From: Lachnospiraceae bacterium UBA1755
GTDB lineage: Bacteria; Bacillota; Clostridia; Lachnospirales; Lachnospiraceae
Assembly (NCBI GenBank): GCA_002314805.1
Contig: DCHJ01000114.1
Span: 1 to 7,616, forward strand
Length of the DNA stretch: 7,616 bases
Reading direction: 5' to 3'
In this document: in pieces, positions 1 through 6,029 of the stretch
Numbering within the stretch: position 1 is the first letter of the stretch
How the letters are laid out: the number at the start of each line of letters is the position of its first letter
Translations under genes and position numbers: made by a program
Notes under the pieces: generated by a model
Database searches by the model: none
What the model saw: the letters and a program-made list of their open reading frames with translations, nothing else
What the model was told of the DNA's origin: nothing

Positions 1-491
1 ATATAGTCTGCCTGATGCACAAAGCGGTGTATCCTGCGCCCGCTGCCTGATGCAGCATTATCTGTGTCCTGACTGTCTGCCGCGTCACCACCCGCGGCAT
101 GACTGCCGCCTGCCGTGCCCCATGCATAGTGCTCCTTAAGCCACATTATTTTCGGGATGCCTTTGCCTCCGCCGCCTCTGACATCGTTGTACATAAGTGC
201 ATTGCATACCGGCTCGCCGTCTTCATCAATGGCCGCTATAGTCCCTGATGTTCCGTCTACGCAGATAGTATCTGCCTTCCTGACATCGATCTCCTGATCC
301 ATCTCTTCGAGGACTGCGCATACAGCGTCCCACCAGTCCCGGGGATCCTGCTCGCGCCAGCCCTCCGGAATCCTAGGTGCCAGATTGACATTCCTGTATT
401 CTCTGCGGGCACCTGCAAGGAGCCTGCCGCATTCATCTGCCGCGAGCCCTCTTACGCCCTGAGTACCAACATCAATTCCTATAAATATCAT
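1..491 (-). CDS. FGGY-family carbohydrate kinase, N-terminal part (pentulose-kinase-like)
   Basis: ATP-dependent kinase expected to phosphorylate a free sugar or polyol in the cytoplasm. Only 163 codons are in the window and the C-terminal lobe is missing, so this is partial. Visible FGGY marks are the N-terminal phosphate-binding strand GIDVGTQGVRG (residues 5-15), VDGTSGTI (78-85), ALMYND (98-103), PKIMWLKEH (113-121) and FVHQADY (157-163). The combination of DGTSGTI, MYND and HQADY recalls the ribulokinase/XK1-like pentulose kinase group more than glycerol kinase, but the substrate cannot be settled here. The start ATG at 491 has AGGAGG four bases upstream. Two oddities: the stretch between MYND and PKI is very short and glycine-rich, and residues about 124-151 are a Gly/Ala/Asp/Ser-rich insertion just before the HQAD segment. 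It follows the NagA-like gene on the same strand after 277 bp, so a shared sugar pathway is possible. Confidence 0.88.
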   Translation of the reverse strand, partial: MIFIGIDVGTQGVRGLAADECGRLLAGARREYRNVNLAPRIPEGWREQDPRDWWDAVCAVLEEMDQEIDVRKADTICVDGTSGTIAAIDEDGEPVCNALMYNDVRGGGGKGIPKIMWLKEHYAWGTAGGSHAAGGDAADSQDTDNAASGSGRRIHRFVHQADY

Positions 492-499
492 GCTGCCTC

Positions 500-568
500 C
501 TACTCGTAGTGAATGATCATAGCCGTTTTGGGGTTACTGTTCAGTGGTTGGGGACTGAACAGTAACAT
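500..568 (-). other. Possible 22-codon leader ORF before the kinase
   Basis: An ATG-initiated reading frame (starts MLLFSPQP, ends MIIHYE) runs through the 13-bp inverted repeat. It stops with a TAG that touches the kinase Shine-Dalgarno sequence, nine bases before the kinase ATG. This geometry would suit a leader peptide or translational coupling. No convincing Shine-Dalgarno precedes the ATG (only GCAAAGA), and the composition is forced partly by the inverted repeat, so chance is a strong alternative. Confidence 0.15.
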
Positions 569-597
569 TCTTTGCTTTTTCTGCAGGTCCGGCTATG
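518..597. repeat. Nested inverted repeat (about 80 bp) in the kinase leader
   Basis: Perfect 13-bp arms GTTACTGTTCAGT (533-545) and ACTGAACAGTAAC (554-566) enclose an 8-base loop. An outer pair CATAGCCG (518-525) and CGGCTATG (590-597) is also perfect. The inner stem is strong as DNA cruciform or RNA. Neither strand has a T-tract directly after the stem, so it is not an intrinsic terminator. It lies 26 bp upstream of the kinase start, inside the likely 5' leader. It could be an operator, an RNA regulatory element or a copy of a dispersed repeat; the window contains only one copy. Confidence 0.8.
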
Positions 598-638
598 TTG
601 TCTGAGATGCTTCGGTTCGGTTTGTGCCCCCTGCCACA

Positions 639-666
639 CAGATAGTTTCAAAAGAGTCCCTGTCAA
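639..666 (-). promoter_or_regulatory. Candidate sigma-A promoter for the kinase gene
   Basis: A perfect -35 hexamer TTGACA (complement of 661-666) is followed after 16 bp by TATCTG (complement of 639-644), which matches the -10 consensus only at its first three positions. Transcription would begin near 632 and give a leader of roughly 140 nt that carries the nested inverted repeat. The -10 is weak, so this is tentative. Confidence 0.35.
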
Positions 667-676
667 AGTCTTTTTT

Positions 677-694
677 ATCCGGTCTGAACCGGAT
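677..694. promoter_or_regulatory. Inverted repeat beside the kinase -35 box, possible operator
   Basis: ATCCGGT (677-683) and ACCGGAT (688-694) are perfect complements around the 4-base loop CTGA. Weaker pairing continues outward between the T-run 671-676 and 695-700. The element ends about ten bases upstream of the TTGACA hexamer, a usual place for a regulator site. On the minus strand it is followed by six A, so it does not terminate the upstream operon; on the plus strand it is preceded by T, not followed by it. Confidence 0.4.
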
Positions 695-768
695 GCAAAG
701 CTGATATTATCTGATATTGTCTGCAGTTACCACCGCTTTACGTAAAACCACATCCGACTGCGTGTAGT

Positions 769-1950
769 TCATCTGATCTTATTGCCTGCAATGTAAATAT
801 GCTCAACATTCATGCCGCTGTCAACGAGTATGATATCCGCACGTTTTCCGGCTGCGATCTCGCCGCGATCATTAAATCCGATGGCTCTGGCAGGATTGGA
901 TGCCGCGAACTTAAATACCTCTGCTATACCGCAGCCTGAATGCTTCATCATGTTGCGGCAGGCCTGATCAAGCGTCAGCTTACTGCCGGCGATCTCTCCT
1001 GTGAAATCAAAGTTGATGTCAAAGCAGTCCTTATACTCCTCGGGTCTTGGACCTGCTGCGGCATATGCATCGGAAATAAGGATCACCCGGTCATCCCCCT
1101 TGACCTTGCGTACGAGCCTGATGAGATACGGGTCAACATGTACGCCCATATTATCAACTATAAGCTCTGCGTAGATATCATCATGCATAAGCACTACTTC
1201 ATCCGGTCCTACACCTACGATCTCAACATCCGACCACTTATGTACCTTGCCCGTCGCATCTGAAAAATGGGTGCCTATCTTAAGCCCGTAGGGTATGATT
1301 GCTTCCACCTGCTCTGAGGATGCCTCGCTGTGCGCAACCGCAAATACCGCATCCGGAACTAATGTCTTGACATCATGCACATACTGCAGTATGTTATCAC
1401 GTTCAGGCGCGACACAGTAGACTGCCGCAAAATCCTTTGCCGCCTCTATTACGGGCATATACTGCCCCGGGTCAACTGTCTTCCACGGATTGTTTTCCTT
1501 GTCGCAGCCGAACTTAGGATTGAGGAACGGTCCCTCCATATATACTCCGGCAATATTTATGCCGCCGGGTTTTTGGGACGCCTCCTTCATCTGATCGATG
1601 GCTGCGATATACTGCTCAGGCGTGAAGCTGAAATAAAGCGCAGGAAATACAGATGTGGTGCCATGCATGAGATGATGCTGCGCGCATGCAATGGGATCCT
1701 CGGTAAAGAACTGCACGTCTGAAGCGTGGGTGTGAATATCAACGAGTCCCGGTCCCAGGTAGAGTCCCCGGCCGTCAATGATCTCGATTTCTTCCGCTGC
1801 ACCCTCTGAAGCGAGCATTCTGCTGATGGTATCATAATCATCCCGTGTGCCGACTGCGCTTATGACCCCGCCGCTTACAGCAACTATCCCGTCTTCAATG
1901 ATCCCATAGGTCTGTGCAACCTTCACATTAGTAAAAATCTTCTTATTCAT
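769..1950 (-). CDS. NagA-like amidohydrolase (N-acetylglucosamine-6-phosphate deacetylase family)
   Basis: 393 residues, the usual length for NagA. Family members remove the N-acetyl group from GlcNAc-6-phosphate in the cytoplasm with a metal-bound water. Visible marks: GPGLVDIHTH (66-75, HxH metal motif), HGTTSVFPAL (96-105), MEGPFLNP with metal ligand Glu139, His207 in AHSEA, His228 in THFSDATG, His271, and catalytic Asp294 in LISDAYAAAG. The C-terminus has the family ending SNPARAIGF...GEIAAGKRADIILVD. Oddity: the substrate-contact motif, typically THLxNAM, reads THFSDATG, and the loop after MEGP is KFGCDKENNPW, so a substrate other than GlcNAc-6-P is possible. No nagB is nearby. The ATG at 1948-1950 lies inside the end of the GT4 gene (8-nt overlap), with AGGA five bases upstream and GGAG further back, pointing to translational coupling. 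Stop TGA is at 769-771; no terminator is visible after it. Confidence 0.88.
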   Translation of the reverse strand: MNKKIFTNVKVAQTYGIIEDGIVAVSGGVISAVGTRDDYDTISRMLASEGAAEEIEIIDGRGLYLGPGLVDIHTHASDVQFFTEDPIACAQHHLMHGTTSVFPALYFSFTPEQYIAAIDQMKEASQKPGGINIAGVYMEGPFLNPKFGCDKENNPWKTVDPGQYMPVIEAAKDFAAVYCVAPERDNILQYVHDVKTLVPDAVFAVAHSEASSEQVEAIIPYGLKIGTHFSDATGKVHKWSDVEIVGVGPDEVVLMHDDIYAELIVDNMGVHVDPYLIRLVRKVKGDDRVILISDAYAAAGPRPEEYKDCFDINFDFTGEIAGSKLTLDQACRNMMKHSGCGIAEVFKFAASNPARAIGFNDRGEIAAGKRADIILVDSGMNVEHIYIAGNKIR

Positions 1951-3256
1951 TTCTGTCCTGCTCTCCTTTCCATCCCAGAGGGTGGTATTCTGTCATGTCA
2001 TTTATCAGCTTTTGGAAATCTGCCGTGAATTTTCCGATATCTCCCCTGATCGCATTGCTCATTGCCACTGAGGTCGCCCGCAAATTGATATGCTTTCCGC
2101 TGCGGTAATTATCCAGTACTGTCTCATATCTTTCTTCTGCTTTTTTTACTGCATCCTTCCATGAGAAATACAGATTGTCTGAAGCATTTTCTCCTATACG
2201 TCTCATGGCTGCTCTGTCCTTCATGATGCCTGTCAGGCAAGCTGCCATTGCTTCGGCATTTTCTTCAATAAGGAGTCCGTCGGTTCCGTCAGTAACTCCT
2301 TCGGCTGCACAGCTTCCGGCTATGAGGACTGATCCCAGAGAGCAGGCTGCTGCCTCTCTGACCACAAGACCATTGGTATCAAAGGTTGACGGGAATAAAA
2401 ACAGATCCGCCCTGGTATACCACGCGATCAGTGTCCGCCTGTCGCAGATTGGTCCGGTAAAAAACACCCTGTCAGCGAGGCCCGTCTCCTGCGTGCATTC
2501 CCTTACTGCCTTCTCATCTCCGCCTCCTCCGATAAGGACCATGCGGAAATCCATGCCCCGGGACTTAAGCATGGCAAGAGCATCAAGTATGATATGCAGG
2601 CCCTTATACCACATAAGTCTTCCGACAAAAAGAAATACCGGTACGTCTTCAGGCAGGTCATAGTCCTTTGTCGCCTCACGTACCTCATCATCTGAGGCAC
2701 GGCCTCTGGCTACATCCACGCCATTTTCCATGACAACATAATCACCCTGATATCCAAGGCTCCTGATACTTTCTCCTGCGCCTCTGCTTACTACCCATAA
2801 TTCATCACAGCCGCTCAGATTATGCACCAGCAGCCTGACTGCCATATCCTTGACCAGACCGGATCTTACGACATTGGCGATATCAACATCATATTTTGTA
2901 TGATATGTGAGTATCATGGGTACATCCAGCAGCTCCTTAAGTTCCCTTGCAAACACACAGGAGGCAATGGGACAGTGGCAATGAAGCAGATCAATATTCC
3001 TTTTCCTTACCTGATGCACTGTCGGGATATAAAACGGATTTCCGGCCATATAGCCCACGAGATCCCTCATATCGATACTTGGGTATCTTATCACCGGATA
3101 CGGAAAACCGCTGTCATCGGCTCCGGGATATTCCGGAGTGACCACACTGACTTCACGTCCCTGTTCATGCATCACGTTTGCATAATTGACTACTGTATTG
3201 GCAACCCCGTCTATGATCGGCGGAAAGCTGTCATTGAGCAAACATACTTCTCTCAT
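1943..3256 (-). CDS. Glycosyltransferase family 4 (GT-B fold)
   Basis: 437 residues. GT4 enzymes transfer a sugar from a nucleotide donor with retention, commonly to lipid or polysaccharide acceptors at the inner membrane face. The N-terminal domain opens with NDSFPPIIDGVANTVVNYA (8-26), with the glycine-rich acceptor-side loop. LHCHCP (91-96) and TYHTKYD (117-123) are typical strands of the first domain. The second domain starts at VFLFVGRLMWYKG (207-219) with the donor-phosphate Arg213 and Lys218, followed by LIGGGGDE (241-248), FTGPI (266-270) and FPSTFDTNGLVVREA (288-302). The usual EX7E motif is DX7E here (Asp293, Glu301). A C-terminal tail of about 50 residues follows the fold and is unassigned. 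It resembles diacylglycerol glucosyltransferases and PimB-like enzymes in layout; donor and acceptor cannot be read. The start has GAGGAG eight bases upstream. It is first in a pair with the NagA-like gene. Confidence 0.92.
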   Translation of the reverse strand: MREVCLLNDSFPPIIDGVANTVVNYANVMHEQGREVSVVTPEYPGADDSGFPYPVIRYPSIDMRDLVGYMAGNPFYIPTVHQVRKRNIDLLHCHCPIASCVFARELKELLDVPMILTYHTKYDVDIANVVRSGLVKDMAVRLLVHNLSGCDELWVVSRGAGESIRSLGYQGDYVVMENGVDVARGRASDDEVREATKDYDLPEDVPVFLFVGRLMWYKGLHIILDALAMLKSRGMDFRMVLIGGGGDEKAVRECTQETGLADRVFFTGPICDRRTLIAWYTRADLFLFPSTFDTNGLVVREAAACSLGSVLIAGSCAAEGVTDGTDGLLIEENAEAMAACLTGIMKDRAAMRRIGENASDNLYFSWKDAVKKAEERYETVLDNYRSGKHINLRATSVAMSNAIRGDIGKFTADFQKLINDMTEYHPLGWKGEQDRNE

Positions 3257-3290
3257 TTTTACTGCTCCTCTGTCAGGCGATCCTGTCTGT

Positions 3291-3300
3291 CATACGTATG
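3291..3300. promoter_or_regulatory. 10-bp palindrome upstream of the GT4 gene
   Basis: CATACGTATG is a perfect palindrome 34 bp upstream of the GT4 start, between the larger palindrome and the ribosome binding site. It may be part of a regulator site; a 10-bp palindrome alone can arise by chance. Confidence 0.25.
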
Positions 3301-3305
3301 TGAGC

Positions 3306-3330
3306 TACTCGGCAATTGAATTGCCGAGTA
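3306..3330. promoter_or_regulatory. 25-bp perfect palindrome, probable operator of the GT4-NagA-like pair
   Basis: Arms TACTCGGCAATT (3306-3317) and AATTGCCGAGTA (3319-3330) pair perfectly around one central base. It sits 49 bp upstream of the GT4 start and about 12 bp downstream of a candidate -10 box, where a dimeric repressor would block transcription. On the minus strand no T-run follows, so it is not a terminator for the upstream genes. On the plus strand it is followed by ATTCCCACTTTTTA, too distant a T-run for a good terminator and with no plus-strand gene ahead of it. The bound regulator is not in the window. Confidence 0.55.
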
Positions 3331-3340
3331 TTCCCACTTT

Positions 3341-3502
3341 TTATCCTAAACACGCCAAAATGACGCAACAACCGATACCGGCCGCCTCCTCAGACCGTGC
3401 CATAAAGGTTCCGTCTCTGCCGTAACGTACATGCGGCATCAGCAGAAGTATACCAACTGCTGCAAGCAGACCCCACGGTAACCGGTGTACTGAATTCAGA
3501 TT
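3341..3502 (-). other. Unassigned small membrane-like ORF or gene remnant
   Basis: A 53-codon open frame between the GT-C gene and the GT4 gene encodes a hydrophobic segment (LPWGLLAAVGILLLMP), a charged stretch (HVRYGRDGTF...RSEE) and a second short hydrophobic end (AGIGCCVILACLG). It follows a TGA and has no ATG until residue 22, and no start has a good Shine-Dalgarno. It therefore looks like a decayed tail of a membrane protein, a non-ATG small protein, or chance. The frame is not that of the GT-C gene, so a simple readthrough does not join them. Confidence 0.2.
3343..3371 (-). promoter_or_regulatory. Candidate promoter for the GT4-NagA-like pair
   Basis: TTGTTG (complement of 3366-3371), then 17 bp, then TAGGAT (complement of 3343-3348). 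Each hexamer matches consensus only in part, but spacing is optimal and the 25-bp palindrome begins close to the predicted start point. The pair could alternatively be transcribed by read-through from the genes upstream. Confidence 0.35.
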
Positions 3503-3521
3503 TCAGCACACATCTGACCTG

Positions 3522-6029
3522 TCATCGTACCCTGGCGAGATAATTGCTTCCCTCATATATATAATCACCAAGCAGTCCCCTTGCATCCATCTCGGCAAGC
3601 ATGCCCCTGCGCCACGAGCATTCGTCGCGGTTAATATATTCACCGTCAACGTAGATATAATCGATCCCTGCAAAATGCAGATACTCCACAAACTCATCAG
3701 TGCTGTTTTCCAGCTGCGGATTGCCCCACGGGTTTGCCACATCCGAATATGACTCAGTCACGCAGTTAAACTGCAGGCATGCCGGATGCTCTCCCATCGC
3801 GAGCACTCTTGCCTCAGGCTCGGCGGCAAGCTTATCGTATATAGTTGTCCCGGCTGCCACAGCTTCGGGCGCTGCCTGAGCTGTCAGCATCACACGGCTG
3901 TCATTTTCATTGTCATAGTAAAGCCTGTCAAATGCGATCGGCGTGAAGCCTCCTGCCGATGCCCAGTTGGTGATCAATATGATAAAAAACTGACATGCGA
4001 GCATTGCTGCTGCAGCTATCACAATTGATACCGGAACTTTTTCTTCCGGTATGAAGCTGCGGCCCCGGGTACCCGGCTCATCCGGTTCAGCTGTGCCTCC
4101 ATGCGCTCCGGTCCTTTTTCCGGTTTCTCCGGCTGCAGCGGCGGTTCTCTCCGCGCATCGGGTAACGGCTTCATATGAAAGCCACATAGCCGCGACCGGC
4201 ATGATCGAATACAGAGTCATGTAATAGTTGCCGTCCACCTGTGAGAGCATTGCAAGCGTCACTCCACACAGGACAGAAAACGGAATAAAGAGCATTGCAG
4301 CCGCACCGGCCATCCTGTTTTTTGTCCGCGGCTGTGGCGGGATCGCTATGAGCACGGCTATGCATATGATAATAACAACGGCAAGGACCAGCATAATGCT
4401 TCCGCACCATGCTATGGAAACATGGAACATGTCATCCCCTTCAGGTGAAAGCATCATCCGTACTGCTCTCTTGCCTACAAGTCTGATCACAGAATCACCC
4501 TTAAATCTTGTCGGAATGCGTGAGGATGCAAACGGATACTTAAGTTCAAAGCCCAGAGCTGTCAGCAGTCCTGTAAAGACCGATGCGAAGGGCAGTCCCG
4601 TAAGAATGAAAGTCCTGCCCCAGACAAAGCAAAGTGATATGAAGGCCGCTGCTGCTGAGATAACAGCCCGGACACTCCTATCACGTGACCCGGTCTTACT
4701 CATGCAGGCACCGCAGTCCGCGCCGCACCCGCCTGCGTCCCGGGACTTCTTCCTGACGACCACATCCACTATCCACCATATGAGCATCATCCCTGCAAGC
4801 GCACTTGAGAAGATGAGTGCTGTAGGTTTCATGGTAAGCGACAGCAGATAGGCTGCCAGTATCTCAAAAAACAGTCTGAGCCTTAAGTCTCTGTCCTCTG
4901 CTCTGACGAATGCAAAGAATCGTTCTGTCATGATAAGCTGCAGCAGCCACGTTGCCATATCCGGCTTTGCAGCCAGACACATATTCACGATACCGGGGAT
5001 AACTGCAGTAATGATGACTGCAATGCCTGCAAAAAGCTCTGCTCTGTCATAATCCGTACGGATGCGCAAAACCGACCGGTCAGCCCTGTGCAGGCATCTC
5101 CGGGGCATCAATCCATCTCCACTGTATACACCGCAACGGGAATTCATCCCTGCTGCTGCGTCAGAACCGTCATCATTAATGCAGAGTGTCTTTACTATCC
5201 GCCACGTCATGTGCAGACCGACCAAAAACATGCATGTATTGAAGACAGGGAGATACGCAAATGACTTGAATGCATTAAGAGGCAGCGTAAGTATCTCATA
5301 TCCCTTGGAGTATACATATACCATCCCTGCCAACCCCAGATTTTCAAATATGCTTCCTCCGGGTGCCAGTACATATTCACTGCGCAGACCGTACCATAGT
5401 GAGTCAAAGTCTCTGACTGCCACGGAGGCTCTTCCTGTCTGTACCATTGCCACAAGAAGCACTATGGCATTAATAATCAGCTGCCACCTGGATGTCTCCT
5501 CCGGCAGACAAAATATATGTATCGCCTTAGCATTGTCTGCAGCCTGTCTTCCTGTGCAGAAGCAGCATACTTTTTCCTTCTTATACAGTGTCCTGAATAC
5601 TGTATACAGCACAGCCATCACCAGTACTGCGATCCCCAGATTAAGCGGAGTGCCAAGATTCATCAGTGAAAGGAGGCTTTCGGCAATTATCACTGCGGCG
5701 ATGCCTGTCACGATATTTCCGATATGCATCACTGCGAGAAAATAGATTCCTGCCACAGCCGCCGGAAGAAGCATGCTGTGAATATAGCAAAAGACCAGCA
5801 GCAGTGCTGCAAAGAGCATCAGCCGGGCTTTCCTCTTTCTGACCAGAAAGCTTATCGCTGCGATAATTGCCGCAATGATCAGGACCTCGATCATCATCTG
5901 CTGATTGGCAGACTCATTGCAGGTGCAATACAAATAATCCCCCCAGTCAAAGAGAGTAGCTGCGGGTATCAGTATGGCAGCTGCCACGGTGATACATATG
6001 ATGATTTGAATAAGTCTTTTAGACGTCAT
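3522..6029 (-). CDS. Polytopic membrane protein, probable GT-C type glycosyltransferase
   Basis: 835 residues with roughly a dozen or more hydrophobic segments from residue 5 to about 690 and a soluble C-terminal part of some 145 residues. After a membrane helix, the first large loop reads VRDFDSLWYGLRSEYV (205-220). Acidic residues at this place (Asp207, Asp209) followed by an aromatic pair are characteristic of GT-C enzymes that use lipid-linked sugars outside the membrane. The C-terminal part (for example RVLAMGEH, GIDYIYVDGEY) looks like the periplasmic-type domain found in such proteins. No exact family is claimed. Three hydrophilic stretches interrupt the membrane part: about 283-330, 427-453 (Cys/Gly-rich) and 624-664 (Ala/Gly/Glu-rich, with a probable Pro-Gly linker). 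The start ATG overlaps the stop of the CPBP gene (ATGA), with AGGGA ten bases upstream, so the two are probably co-translated. Role in surface polysaccharide or protein glycosylation is inference. Confidence 0.72.
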   Translation of the reverse strand: MTSKRLIQIIICITVAAAILIPAATLFDWGDYLYCTCNESANQQMMIEVLIIAAIIAAISFLVRKRKARLMLFAALLLVFCYIHSMLLPAAVAGIYFLAVMHIGNIVTGIAAVIIAESLLSLMNLGTPLNLGIAVLVMAVLYTVFRTLYKKEKVCCFCTGRQAADNAKAIHIFCLPEETSRWQLIINAIVLLVAMVQTGRASVAVRDFDSLWYGLRSEYVLAPGGSIFENLGLAGMVYVYSKGYEILTLPLNAFKSFAYLPVFNTCMFLVGLHMTWRIVKTLCINDDGSDAAAGMNSRCGVYSGDGLMPRRCLHRADRSVLRIRTDYDRAELFAGIAVIITAVIPGIVNMCLAAKPDMATWLLQLIMTERFFAFVRAEDRDLRLRLFFEILAAYLLSLTMKPTALIFSSALAGMMLIWWIVDVVVRKKSRDAGGCGADCGACMSKTGSRDRSVRAVISAAAAFISLCFVWGRTFILTGLPFASVFTGLLTALGFELKYPFASSRIPTRFKGDSVIRLVGKRAVRMMLSPEGDDMFHVSIAWCGSIMLVLAVVIIICIAVLIAIPPQPRTKNRMAGAAAMLFIPFSVLCGVTLAMLSQVDGNYYMTLYSIMPVAAMWLSYEAVTRCAERTAAAAGETGKRTGAHGGTAEPDEPGTRGRSFIPEEKVPVSIVIAAAAMLACQFFIILITNWASAGGFTPIAFDRLYYDNENDSRVMLTAQAAPEAVAAGTTIYDKLAAEPEARVLAMGEHPACLQFNCVTESYSDVANPWGNPQLENSTDEFVEYLHFAGIDYIYVDGEYINRDECSWRRGMLAEMDARGLLGDYIYEGSNYLARVR

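Noticed and set aside
533..566. Strong 13-bp hairpin as an intrinsic terminator
   Set aside because: Neither strand has a T-run directly after the stem; on the minus strand it is followed by CCCCAAAACG.
3306..3330. 25-bp palindrome as a bidirectional terminator
   Set aside because: No T-run follows on the minus strand and there is no plus-strand gene; the plus-strand T-run begins about nine bases away.
3503..3742. Minus-strand 79-codon frame inside the GT-C gene end
   Set aside because: It is an out-of-frame shadow of the conserved C-terminal domain with no domain of its own.
4228..5745. Long open frames on the plus strand (4228-4851 and 5062-5745) opposite the GT-C gene
   Set aside because: Their translations are Ser/Pro/Arg/His-rich with no recognisable domain, they lack good ribosome binding sites, and the minus strand carries a membrane protein with clear topology over the same bases.
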